This document shows, one piece after another, positions 7,740-15,706 of a stretch of 64,000 nt of DNA. Numbering within the stretch: position 1 is the first letter of the stretch; each line of letters opens with the position of its first letter. This DNA comes from JBBECE01 sp964574935 (GTDB lineage: Bacteria; Pseudomonadota; Alphaproteobacteria; Rhizobiales; Devosiaceae): contig CAZNOZ010000004.1 in the NCBI GenBank assembly GCA_964574935.1, positions 1 through 64,000 of the forward strand, read 5' to 3'. The position numbers and the translations under genes were made by a program. Below the pieces are notes generated by a model. It had not been told where the DNA came from, made no database searches, and saw nothing but the letters and a program-made list of their open reading frames with translations.

Positions 7740-8584
7740 AGCTCAAGGGCGAAGTCGCGATCGTCACGGGCGCCGGCCGCGGCATCGGGCGGCAGATCGC
7801 GCTCACGCAGGCGGCCGAGGGCGCCAGGGTGGCGCTGATGGCGCGAACGGCGGCGGAGATCGGTGCGGTCGCCGAGGAAATCACCGCGGCGGGCGGGGTG
7901 GCGCGGGCCTGGCCCGTCGATGTCACCGACCTCGCCGCGACGGAGCGCGTCGTCGCCGAGGTCGAAGCCGATCTCGGCCCGGTCGCGCTGGTCACCAACA
8001 ACGCCGCCGCCTTCGCGGCGATCGGCCCGATCTGGGAGGTCGATCCCGCCGCCTGGTGGCGCGACGTCGAAACCAATGTGCGCGGGCCGTTTCATCTTTG
8101 CCGGGCGGTCCTGCCGGCGATGATCGCCCGCCAGCGCGGGCGCATCATCAACATGACCGGCGGCGGCACGGCGGGGTCGTTTCCGATGGGCTCCGGCTAT
8201 GCGACAAGCAAGGCGGGCGTTCTCAGATTCACCGAGTGCGTGGCGGATTCGGTCGCCGACACCGGCGTGCTGGTGTTCGCCATGGACCCGGGCCTCGTGC
8301 GCACCGCGATGACCGAATACCAGCTGACCAGCGAGGCCGGACAGACTTACCTGCCGGACATCGAGCGCCTGTTCGAGGATCATATCGACGTGCCGCCGAC
8401 GTTCGCCGCACGCCTGAGCGTCGAGATCGGATCGGGGCGCTTCGACAAGCTCGCCGGGCGCATGCTGATGGCGGCCCGGGGCGATCTGGATCTGTCGGAC
8501 GCCGACATCGACGCCATCGTGGGCAGCGACCTGCGCAGCCTGAGGGTCAACGGAATGCCGCCCGAAAAGCCGCGGTCCGACTGA
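7736..8584 (+). CDS. Short-chain dehydrogenase/reductase, catalytic Ser replaced
   Basis: A 282-residue SDR. The NAD(P)-binding loop TGAGRGIG is at 11-18, followed by NNAA and the YATSK catalytic Tyr/Lys pair. Counting back 13 residues from that Tyr, where classical SDRs carry the catalytic Ser, gives Gly in the run NMTGGGTAG; Thr is one position earlier. The start ATG overlaps the permease stop (ATGA). As last gene of the sugar operon it probably oxidises or reduces the imported compound (inference), but the missing Ser leaves the activity uncertain. Confidence 0.8.
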   Translation: MKLKGEVAIVTGAGRGIGRQIALTQAAEGARVALMARTAAEIGAVAEEITAAGGVARAWPVDVTDLAATERVVAEVEADLGPVALVTNNAAAFAAIGPIWEVDPAAWWRDVETNVRGPFHLCRAVLPAMIARQRGRIINMTGGGTAGSFPMGSGYATSKAGVLRFTECVADSVADTGVLVFAMDPGLVRTAMTEYQLTSEAGQTYLPDIERLFEDHIDVPPTFAARLSVEIGSGRFDKLAGRMLMAARGDLDLSDADIDAIVGSDLRSLRVNGMPPEKPRSD

Positions 8585-8587
8585 CAA

Positions 8588-8614
8588 GCCGACGGCCGGC
8601 CGCATCGCGTCGGC
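8588..8614 (+). terminator. Terminator-like hairpin after the SDR gene
   Basis: GCCGACG, a 13-nt loop, then CGTCGGC, starting three bases after the stop codon. There is no clear T tract. It may mark the end of the first sugar operon, since a promoter candidate for the next operon follows. Confidence 0.4.
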
Positions 8615-8726
8615 CCCTCCCAAATCCCGGCCCGTGAAATCTCAGAGCGGTCTGCAATATCGCGGTGCGCGGCGCCTCTGGCGTTCCGGCATGCCCGATA
8701 TTGCACTTTGGCATATAAGAAACGAA

Positions 8727-8755
8727 TTGACGGGCCGCTCGATGCCGTTTTTTAT
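8727..8755 (+). promoter_or_regulatory. Sigma70-type promoter candidate for the second ABC operon
   Basis: TTGACG (8727-8732), a 17-bp spacer and TTTTAT (8750-8755) lie in an AT-rich island about 105 bp before the start codon at 8860. This is the best promoter match in the 275-bp gap. Confidence 0.45.
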
Positions 8756-8762
8756 GTAAAAG

Positions 8763-8833
8763 ATACCGGTGGGGGGCGTTCCACAATCGGTATGGCAAAA
8801 ACCAAAAACGCCGCGAGTCCGTGAGGCTCGCGG
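8763..8833 (+). promoter_or_regulatory. Two stem-loops in the predicted 5' leader
   Basis: ATACCG-GTGG pairs with CCAC-aat-CGGTAT (8763-8793), a ten-pair stem with a three-base bulge. CCGCGAG pairs with CTCGCGG (8811-8833) just before the ribosome site GAGGGAGGA. They could be an operator palindrome or a leader structure affecting translation. No known riboswitch family is recognised. Confidence 0.4.
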
Positions 8834-8859
8834 TCATCGTCCATGAGGGAGGAACCGAC

Positions 8860-9891
8860 ATGACTGACAGCAACGAAACGTCCAATGGCCGCAGGGATTT
8901 CCTGAAAGGCGCCGCGCTGGGAACGGCCGCCGTGGCCGGAGCGGCTGGCGGCCTGTTCGCCGGGATCGACCCGCGGACCGGCAATCTCGCCATGCCGCAG
9001 GCCCGCGCCCAGGACATGCGCTACAAGATGGCCTTCATCCAGTGGCAGCCGCACACCGTGCCGGCGGCCTGGTCGAAGGGCATCGAAGATGTGCTCGGCC
9101 CGCAACAAATCGTCGACTACGAACTTCTCGACGGGCAGAACAAGGTCGAGGTGCAGGCATCCCTGATGGACACCCTGATCAACCAGGGGGCCTCCGTCAT
9201 CTTCCTGCAGCCGATCGATTCGGTGGCGCTGGCGCCGTCCATCGCCAAGGCCAAGCGCTCCGGTATTTCGGTGATCACGCTCAACATCGATGCCACCGAG
9301 CCGCATGCGAGCCACGTGGAGATGAACCACTATTTCGGCGCCATGGACATCGCCAGGGTCATGGGCGACGCCATGGGCGGGCAGGGCAAGGTTGCGATCC
9401 TCAACGCCCCGCCGGGCATCATCATCCGCGATCAGCGCACCAACGGCTTCGTCGAGGGGATGGCCGAACATCATCCCGGCATCGAGATTGTCGCCGACCA
9501 GGTGGCGGACTGGGACCGCAAGAAGGCCCAGGACGTGCTCAACACCATCCTGGCGGCCAACCCGGACCTCAAGGGCGTCTATGGCGTCAACGATTCCATG
9601 GCGCTGGGCGCGGTCGACGTGGCCAAGGAAAAGGGCACGATCGGCGACATGGTGATCTTCGGCAACGACGGCGAGGTTGCGGCGCTCGAATCGATCGAGG
9701 CGGGCGAGCTGACGGGGACGCAGTACACGGACGTGTATCAGCAGGGTCGCCTGGCGGCCGCGGCGGCCACCGTGCTGGCCACCGGCGGAGTGCCGGCGAC
9801 GGCCTTCGCGCAGCAGTCGCACCTGTTGATGCCCTATATCATCGCCACCAGGGACAACGTCGGCTCCATTCAGCCAGCCCAGCGCTGGTAG
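8860..9891 (+). CDS. Sugar ABC transporter binding protein with Tat signal
   Basis: A 343-residue class-I periplasmic binding protein. The N terminus carries a twin-arginine signal (NGRRDFLKGAALG) followed by an Ala/Gly-rich stretch ending QARAQ near residue 51, so export is probably folded via Tat, unlike the Sec-type paralogue at 4877. RbsB-like features include QASLMDTLINQGASVIFLQP and GVYGVNDSMALGA. ATG 8860 is chosen over an upstream GTG because of the strong GAGGGAGGA site. It is followed by a hairpin and then permease, ATPase and permease genes. Confidence 0.85.
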   Translation: MTDSNETSNGRRDFLKGAALGTAAVAGAAGGLFAGIDPRTGNLAMPQARAQDMRYKMAFIQWQPHTVPAAWSKGIEDVLGPQQIVDYELLDGQNKVEVQASLMDTLINQGASVIFLQPIDSVALAPSIAKAKRSGISVITLNIDATEPHASHVEMNHYFGAMDIARVMGDAMGGQGKVAILNAPPGIIIRDQRTNGFVEGMAEHHPGIEIVADQVADWDRKKAQDVLNTILAANPDLKGVYGVNDSMALGAVDVAKEKGTIGDMVIFGNDGEVAALESIEAGELTGTQYTDVYQQGRLAAAAATVLATGGVPATAFAQQSHLLMPYIIATRDNVGSIQPAQRW

Positions 9892-9900
9892 GGCCATTGC

Positions 9901-9931
9901 GCGGGCCGCGGCGGTTCTTGTCGCGGCCCGC
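9901..9931 (+). terminator. Intercistronic GC hairpin after binding-protein gene
   Basis: GCGGGCCGCG, an 11-nt loop and CGCGGCCCGC form a perfect 10-bp stem between the binding-protein stop and the permease start. It is followed by CTTTCC but no true T tract. Confidence 0.75.
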
Positions 9932-9952
9932 CTTTCCGGCTATCTCGAAACC

Positions 9953-10975
9953 GTGAGGATCCCCCGCGCGACACTCGCGCTGCTCTTTTTCTTCGCCGGA
10001 ACGGCGGTGTTCTTCAGCGTGAGCGCGCCGCGCTTCGCGACGGCCACCAACGTCGAAAACCTGATGTCCGGGTTTTCGTTCGTGGCCATCCTGGCGATGG
10101 GGCAGGCCTTTCCGATCCTGGTGCGCGGCATCGACCTGTCGATCGGGGCCATCGTCGCCGTGGTCGGCATGGTGGTGTTCGACCTGACGCTGATCTTCCA
10201 CGTGCCCGGCTACCTGATCCTGCCCATGGCCCTGTTGACCGGCATTCTAGCGGGCGCCGTCAACGGCATGCTGGTCGTGTTCCTCAGGCTGCAGCCCTTC
10301 ATCGCCACGCTGGCGACGCTGGCGGCCTATCGGGGGCTTGTCTATTCGATTTCCGGCCGGCAGCTGGTGGAAGGCCTGACGACGACGGCGATCACCGACA
10401 GGTGGATCGTCGGCATCGAGACCTACTACGACATCGGGGGTTGGACCGGCATTTCGCAATTCATGCAGATGCCGTGGTTTCCGCTCTCCTTCTTCCTGAT
10501 GCTGGGCGTCTTCGTGGTGCTGCAGACCGTTCTGCTGGCGACACGCTTCGGGCGCGACCTCAGAGCCGTCGGCGGCAACCACGAGGCGGCCCGGCTGGCC
10601 GGCATCAACACCGGCGGCATCGTCATTTCCGCCTATGCGACTTCGGGCCTGTGCGCGGCGATCGCGGCGCTCATCATGGTGGCCCGCTTCACGACATCCA
10701 CCGAGGCGCTGGGCACCGGCATGGAGCTAACCGCGATCGCGGCGGCGGTGATCGGCGGCGTCAGCTTCGCGGGCGGCATCGGCTCGATGTTCGGTCCGGT
10801 GGTTGGCGCCTTCCTGTTGGGGATCGTGCTGCTGGGGCTGACCCTGCAAGGGGTCGAGCAGTTCGTGCAGCAGATCATCACCGGGGCGATCCTTTTGGCC
10901 GCGGTGAGCTACGACCGCATCCTGGTGGTGCGTCGCCGTCGCCGGCTGGCGGCGGATCTGGTCGCGGCCTCGTAG
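9953..10975 (+). CDS. Sugar ABC transporter permease A
   Basis: A 340-residue permease of the RbsC type, starting at a GTG (VRIPRATLALLFF) with a hydrophobic first segment. Landmarks are RGIDLSIGAIVAVVGM near residue 60 and AAVIGGVSFAGGIGS near residue 260. The C terminus is Arg-rich. A second, different permease (12491) belongs to the same operon, so the channel is probably a heterodimer (inference). Confidence 0.87.
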   Translation: MRIPRATLALLFFFAGTAVFFSVSAPRFATATNVENLMSGFSFVAILAMGQAFPILVRGIDLSIGAIVAVVGMVVFDLTLIFHVPGYLILPMALLTGILAGAVNGMLVVFLRLQPFIATLATLAAYRGLVYSISGRQLVEGLTTTAITDRWIVGIETYYDIGGWTGISQFMQMPWFPLSFFLMLGVFVVLQTVLLATRFGRDLRAVGGNHEAARLAGINTGGIVISAYATSGLCAAIAALIMVARFTTSTEALGTGMELTAIAAAVIGGVSFAGGIGSMFGPVVGAFLLGIVLLGLTLQGVEQFVQQIITGAILLAAVSYDRILVVRRRRRLAADLVAAS

Positions 10976-10976
10976 G

Positions 10977-12491
10977 ATGGGCGCGATGGAACCGGTCATC
11001 CGCGGCACGGACCTGACCAAGGTCTATGGCAACCTCACGGCGCTCGGCGAGGCGACCTTCGCGGTCGAGGCCGGCGAGGTGAGGGGCCTGGTCGGATCGA
11101 ACGGGGCCGGCAAGTCGACGCTCGTCAAGATCCTCACCGGTGCCGTCACCCCGACGCTCGGCACCGTCGAAATCACGGGGCACGCCGCGCCGCTCGGCGA
11201 TCCCAGGGGGATGATTCTGCGCGGCGTGGCCTGCATCTACCAGCATTCCAACCTGGCGCCGTCGATGTCCGTTCTGGACAACATCTTTCTGGGGCGACAG
11301 CCGACGCGCGGGCTCGGTCTCGTCGATACCTCGCGCATGCGGGCCGAGGCGCGCGCGCTGCTCGAGCGGCACCAGATCGATCTCGATCTCGACGCCACGG
11401 TCAGCGCATTGCCGACGGTGAAGCAGAAGGAGGTGGAGATCCTCAAGGCGCTGGCGCTGGACGCCCGCGTCATCATCATGGACGAGCCGACGGGCTGGCT
11501 GTCCTCGGTCGAGGTCGCCAAGCTGCACGAAACGGTGCGGGCGCTCAAAAAGCGCGGGGTCGCCGTCATCTATATCAGCCACGTTCTCGACGAGATCTTC
11601 GCGGTCTGCGACACCGTGACCATCATGCGCGACGGCAGGATCATCTCCGAGAGCCCGGTGAAGGACGTCAATCGCTCGCAGGTCGTGCACCTGATGGTCG
11701 GTGAAAAGCTGGCGCGGGAATCCGAACGGGCAGCGCATGAAAAGCGCCATCCGCGCGGCACCGGCGAAATCCGGCTGAAGGCCGACAAGCTCACCAAGCA
11801 CGGCGTCTTCGAGGATGTGAGCTTCGAGCTCTACGCGGGCGAGATCCTGTGCATCACCGGGCTCATCGGCTCGAAGCGCACGGAGATGGTGCGGACCCTG
11901 TTCGGATCGGACCGGTTCGACGCCGGCACGCTCGAAGTCGACGGGCAGGCGGTGACGTTCTCCAGCCCCACCCAGGCGATCTCGAAGGGCGTTGGCTTCG
12001 TGCCCGAGGACCGGCACCGCGAGGGCCTGATGCTCGACATGACGATGACCGAAAATCTCGCCATGGCGACGCTGCACCGGTTTCGGCGCGGCGTCATTCT
12101 GAGCCGCAGGTCGATGGTCGAGTCCGGCCGGCGGGCCATCGAGAACCTGTCCATCCGGCCGCCGGACGGCACCCGTCCGGTGAAGCTGCTGTCGGGCGGC
12201 AACCAGCAGAAGGTGCTCGTCGGCAAGTGGATGAGCCGGACCCCGCGCATCTTCATCCTCGACGAACCCACCGTCGGCGTCGATGTCGGCGCCAAGGCCG
12301 AAATCTACGCCATCCTGCGCCGGGAACGGGATCGTGGAGCGGCGATCCTTGTGGTGTCGTCCGACCTCGAGGAGGTGGCGACGATCGCCGACCGCATCGG
12401 GGTGATGGTCGCGGGCCGACTCACCGCGATGCATGATGGCGATAGCGCTCCCATGGACGAAATCGTGGCCGAGATCGGGGGCGCCGACTGA
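10977..12491 (+). CDS. Sugar ABC transporter ATP-binding protein, double domain (RbsA/MglA-like)
   Basis: A 504-residue fusion of two nucleotide-binding domains. The N-terminal domain has Walker A GSNGAGKST and Walker B VIIMDEPTG, with a degenerate signature (VKQKEVEI). The C-terminal domain has GLIGSKRTEM in place of Walker A, as is usual in this family, but a good signature LSGGNQQK and Walker B IFILDEPTVG. An alternative start lies nine bases downstream (MEPVIRG). The stop overlaps the next permease start. Confidence 0.9.
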   Translation: MGAMEPVIRGTDLTKVYGNLTALGEATFAVEAGEVRGLVGSNGAGKSTLVKILTGAVTPTLGTVEITGHAAPLGDPRGMILRGVACIYQHSNLAPSMSVLDNIFLGRQPTRGLGLVDTSRMRAEARALLERHQIDLDLDATVSALPTVKQKEVEILKALALDARVIIMDEPTGWLSSVEVAKLHETVRALKKRGVAVIYISHVLDEIFAVCDTVTIMRDGRIISESPVKDVNRSQVVHLMVGEKLARESERAAHEKRHPRGTGEIRLKADKLTKHGVFEDVSFELYAGEILCITGLIGSKRTEMVRTLFGSDRFDAGTLEVDGQAVTFSSPTQAISKGVGFVPEDRHREGLMLDMTMTENLAMATLHRFRRGVILSRRSMVESGRRAIENLSIRPPDGTRPVKLLSGGNQQKVLVGKWMSRTPRIFILDEPTVGVDVGAKAEIYAILRRERDRGAAILVVSSDLEEVATIADRIGVMVAGRLTAMHDGDSAPMDEIVAEIGGAD

Positions 12492-13447
12492 TGGCGACGC
12501 GAAGCCTCACCAGGACCGACGATCTGTTCCGTCGCCTTGCTCCGCACGCGCTGCCGATCGCGATTGTCGTCATGATCGTGGGGTTTTCGATCGCCCAGCC
12601 GGCGTTCCTGACGCCGGACAATCTGATCGGCATCGTCCGCCAGGTGGCGCTCATCGGGATCATGGCGACGTGCATGACCTTCGTGATCATGACCGGTGGC
12701 GTCGACCTGTCGGTGGGGCCGGTGCTGGCGCTGGCGGGGCTGGTCTCCTTTTACTGTCTGCAGGCCGATCTGCCGCTTGTCGTGGTGGTCCTCGGCGGGC
12801 TCAGCGCCGGCGTGCTGGTGGGCCTGTTCAACGGCGCGATCGTCGCGTTCCTGGGATTGCCACCGATCATCGCCACGCTCGGCACGCTGAGCATCGTGCG
12901 CGGTACGGCCCTGATCGTCGGTGGGCCCGAGCAGCATCTGATCCGCGACGAGCCGGCCTATACGTTCATCGGCGCGGGAAACCTGTTCGGCCTGCCCTTC
13001 TCGATCTACATCTTCGCCGCGGTGGCCGTGGTCATGATCTTCGTCCAGCGTCGCACGCCGCTGGGACTGCTGGTCGCCGCGGTGGGCGACAACGAACGGG
13101 CGGCCTATCTCAGCGGACACCGCATCCGCGTGACCAAGCTCACCGTCTACGCCATTTCCGGGTTCGGGGCGGCGCTGGCCGGCATCATTCAGTCCTCGCA
13201 GGTGCACACGGCGCTGGCGACCTACGGGCCGTTCGGCACCGAGCTCGACGTCATCGCCGCCGTGGTGGTGGGCGGCACGTCCATCATGGGCGGCAACGGC
13301 TCGGTGGTGCGCACGCTGCTGGGGGTGTTCTTCCTCGGTGTCGTCAACACCGGCATGAATATCCTCAACGTGCCCATCGACGTGCAGCTGATGGCGAAGG
13401 GCGCGATCATCGTCGTCGCGCTGGCGTTTTCGGCGAGACTTGCCTGA
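12491..13447 (+). CDS. Sugar ABC transporter permease B
   Basis: A 318-residue RbsC-type permease with the motif MTGGVDLSVGPVLALAG near residue 75 and VVGGTSIMGGNGSV near residue 258. It overlaps the ATPase stop by one base and ends the second ABC operon. It is distinct in sequence from permease A. The gene converges on the GntR gene whose stop is at 13542. Confidence 0.88.
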   Translation: MATRSLTRTDDLFRRLAPHALPIAIVVMIVGFSIAQPAFLTPDNLIGIVRQVALIGIMATCMTFVIMTGGVDLSVGPVLALAGLVSFYCLQADLPLVVVVLGGLSAGVLVGLFNGAIVAFLGLPPIIATLGTLSIVRGTALIVGGPEQHLIRDEPAYTFIGAGNLFGLPFSIYIFAAVAVVMIFVQRRTPLGLLVAAVGDNERAAYLSGHRIRVTKLTVYAISGFGAALAGIIQSSQVHTALATYGPFGTELDVIAAVVVGGTSIMGGNGSVVRTLLGVFFLGVVNTGMNILNVPIDVQLMAKGAIIVVALAFSARLA

Positions 13448-13541
13448 AAGACGCCGCCGCCGCCGGCGCCCGCCACTGCGGCCAATCGCGGACGATCGGG
13501 GAAATCGATGTGCGGGACGCCCCGTCCGACACCTATTGCCC

Positions 13542-14237
13542 CTAAAGGCCCAAACTGCGTTGCAGCGCCGCGGTCAGGTGCGCCTGCATGGCCCTGGCGG
13601 CGGCGTCGGAGTCGCGCGCCTTGCAGGCGGCGATGATCCGCACGTGCTCGCGCAGGGAGCGCAGCGCCACCGGCGCGGTGACATTGCGGTCCAGGCGGAT
13701 CAACCGCACGTAGTTGTGCAGGCGCTGGTAGGATCGCTCGATCAGCGGGTTGGAAAGGCTGCGGACGATCGAGTGGTGGAGCAGCGTTTCGATCTCTTCC
13801 ACCTCCCGCCTGGCATGATCGGTCAGACCCTGGCGCTCCACTTCCTCGATGAGGGCGATGTGGCGCCGTTCGATCTCGTCCATCTCGGCTTCGTCGCCGG
13901 TTTCGGCGTACACGGCGGCGGCCGCCCCCTCGATGATGCCGCGATACTGGTAGGTCGACCGCGCCAGTTCGAGCCCCGGCTTCATGAACTGCACCCCCGA
14001 GCGCGGGTGGATGGTCACGATTCCTTCCGACTCCAGCAGGCTGAGTGCATGCCTGAGCGGCGCCAGCGTGATGCCGAGCAGCTCGACGAGCTTGTTCTGG
14101 GACAAGAAGGCGCCAGTCGGGATCTTCCGGTCGAAGAGCGTTTGCAGTATGCGGACATAGGCGCGATCGCCGAGCCTCTCCGCCCCGCCGTCCTTTGCCG
14201 GGTACGCGGACCTGCTGCGCGTTGCCACTTGCTTCAT
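13542..14237 (-). CDS. GntR-family regulator, FCD subfamily, copy 2
   Basis: A 231-residue paralogue of the regulator at 3784. The winged helix includes SQNKLVELLGITLAPLRHAL and IVTIHPRSGVQF; the FCD domain keeps the metal-type histidines in LLHHSI, REHVRI and QAHLTA. In-frame upstream starts exist (14273, 14321), but ATG 14237 gives an N terminus that lines up with the paralogue and leaves the promoter and operator candidate outside the gene. With this start the leader would be very short. It is divergent from the enolase-superfamily gene at 14296. Confidence 0.82.
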   Translation of the reverse strand: MKQVATRSRSAYPAKDGGAERLGDRAYVRILQTLFDRKIPTGAFLSQNKLVELLGITLAPLRHALSLLESEGIVTIHPRSGVQFMKPGLELARSTYQYRGIIEGAAAAVYAETGDEAEMDEIERRHIALIEEVERQGLTDHARREVEEIETLLHHSIVRSLSNPLIERSYQRLHNYVRLIRLDRNVTAPVALRSLREHVRIIAACKARDSDAAARAMQAHLTAALQRSLGL

Positions 14238-14249
14238 TCTGCTTGGCGA

Positions 14250-14278
14250 AATATCCAAAGGACTATCTGACATATCAA
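14250..14278 (-). promoter_or_regulatory. Promoter and operator candidate between GntR copy 2 and enolase gene
   Basis: On the minus strand TTGATA (14273-14278), a 17-bp spacer and GATATT (14250-14255) form a promoter with the same layout as that of the paralogous regulator. The spacer contains GATATGTCAGATAGTC (14276 down to 14261), close to GATATATCAGACAATT at 4516-4531. The interval also precedes the enolase-superfamily start by about 18 bp, so both genes could be controlled here. Confidence 0.5.
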
Positions 14279-14295
14279 CGTCCCGAGATTCCGAC

Positions 14296-15516
14296 ATGCG
14301 CCTTTCAGAATACCATATCACACGGTTTCAGTTCGCCCGTGACCGTGTGATTGGTGACAGCCAGGTGCGCGCCGACGCGGTCAACGTGGCGGCGCTGGAG
14401 CTCATCGACGAAAACGGCCGGGTGGGTCTGGGGTTCATTCAGTCCCTGTTCCACCCGTTGCCGAGCCAGTCCGAAATCGTTCGGGTGTTCGAGGAGGAGG
14501 TGTGGCCGGGCCTTGTCGGCCAGTCGCCGATGGCGCTCGTGCACCGGGTGCACAGACCGCGCGGGGGCAATCAAAGGGCGTTTGGCCTGCCGTTCAAAGA
14601 GCCGGTGGAGACGGCGCTGTGGGACCTGGCGGCCAAACAGGTCGAGTTGCCGCTGCATCAGCTTCTGGGAAGCCGGCGAAGCAAGGTCAGGGCCTACGCG
14701 TCGGGACTTGATTTCCATCTGAGCGACGACGAGTTTCAGGCGCTATTTGCCAGCGCGGATGCGATCGGCTTCAGCGCCTTCAAGATCAAGGTGGGTCATC
14801 CGGATTTCGATCGCGACCTTGCCCGCCTACAGCTTCTGGCCAAGGCCATTCGCCCCGGCGCGACGATCATGATCGACGCCAACGAGGCGTGGGGTGCCAA
14901 GGAGGCGCTTGTCAAGCTTACCGCGATCAAACAGGCCGGCCATGACGTGCTTTGGATCGAGGATCCGATCCTGCGCCATGACTTCGACGGCATGCGGATG
15001 CTGCGCGAGAACCTGACCTGGACCCAGGTCAATTCCGGCGAGTATCTCGACGCCGCCGGCAAGCGCCAGCTCATGCAAGCAGGTGCGACCGACCTTCTGA
15101 ACGTGCATGGTCAAATCACCGAGCTGATGCGAATCGGCTGGCTGGCGGCGGAACTGGGCATTCCCATCACCGAGGGCAACACGTTCCTAGAGTACGGGAT
15201 TCACATCGCGTGCGCGCTGCCGGAAGTCGAGTGGCTCGAATTTTCGATGCAGAATCTCGACCATCTGGTCGAGCAACCGATCGAGATTCGCGATGGATGG
15301 ATTCATGCGCCCGATCGACCCGGCCATGGCCTGGTTCTGTCCGAAGCAGCGCGCCGGGACTGGGCGCGTCCAGAGGTGCTGCCGCCGGACGGGCTTGGCG
15401 CGGCCCCGGGGGCCGGCCGGGCGTGGGCGCGCCGCGGGCCGGTCGCGGCGTCCCCCGGTCTGGCTACCGATACAACAGCGCCGGCAGCCACATCGACAGT
15501 TCGGGCACGAAGGTGA
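14296..15516 (+). CDS. Enolase-superfamily enzyme (mandelate racemase / sugar-acid dehydratase type)
   Basis: A 406-residue TIM-barrel enzyme with K163 and K165 (FKIKVG), metal ligands D194 (IDAN), E222 (WIEDP) and E249 (SGEY), and candidate general-base histidines H271 and H303. In this superfamily these residues abstract a proton alpha to a carboxylate, followed by loss of water or epimerisation. The context (sugar transporters, FCD regulators, TRAP system) favours a sugar-acid dehydratase (inference). The conserved part ends near residue 360. The last 45 residues are low-complexity and run into a dctM fragment on the other strand, so the natural stop may have been lost. Confidence 0.82.
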   Translation: MRLSEYHITRFQFARDRVIGDSQVRADAVNVAALELIDENGRVGLGFIQSLFHPLPSQSEIVRVFEEEVWPGLVGQSPMALVHRVHRPRGGNQRAFGLPFKEPVETALWDLAAKQVELPLHQLLGSRRSKVRAYASGLDFHLSDDEFQALFASADAIGFSAFKIKVGHPDFDRDLARLQLLAKAIRPGATIMIDANEAWGAKEALVKLTAIKQAGHDVLWIEDPILRHDFDGMRMLRENLTWTQVNSGEYLDAAGKRQLMQAGATDLLNVHGQITELMRIGWLAAELGIPITEGNTFLEYGIHIACALPEVEWLEFSMQNLDHLVEQPIEIRDGWIHAPDRPGHGLVLSEAARRDWARPEVLPPDGLGAAPGAGRAWARRGPVAASPGLATDTTAPAATSTVRARR

Positions 15517-15642
15517 GCAGCACCAGGACGGCGATCAGCGGAACCAGAAATGGCGCGGTGGCGGTGACGCAGCGCTCGAACGGGATCCTGGCGACTTTCG
15601 AGAGCACATAGAGCACCATCGCAAGGAAGGCCGCATCGAAGC
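15464..15642 (-). pseudogene. TRAP transporter large permease (dctM) C-terminal fragment
   Basis: The minus strand encodes only the last 59 residues of a DctM-type protein: GFDAAFLAMVL, ARIPFERCVTATAPFLVPL and TFVPELSMWLPALL followed by stop. This is the conserved DctM tail. Everything upstream is missing, and the fragment overlaps the extended C terminus of the enolase gene. It is not a copy of the tail of the intact DctM at 18683-20008, so it is a relic of a different TRAP operon. Confidence 0.75.
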
Positions 15643-15706
15643 CGGCGAGCGCAGGCGACGGGCGCCGAATTCGCCGCCCGCCGACGCCCTGGCGCGGGCG
15701 CCGCGA

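Noticed and set aside
13448..13541. Terminator between the permease and GntR copy 2
   Set aside because: The 94-bp convergent gap is GC-rich but contains only short imperfect stems and no T tract.
15293..15706. N-terminal extension of the third GntR regulator
   Set aside because: The extra 138 residues are low-complexity, overlap the enolase gene and the dctM relic, and are absent from FCD regulators.
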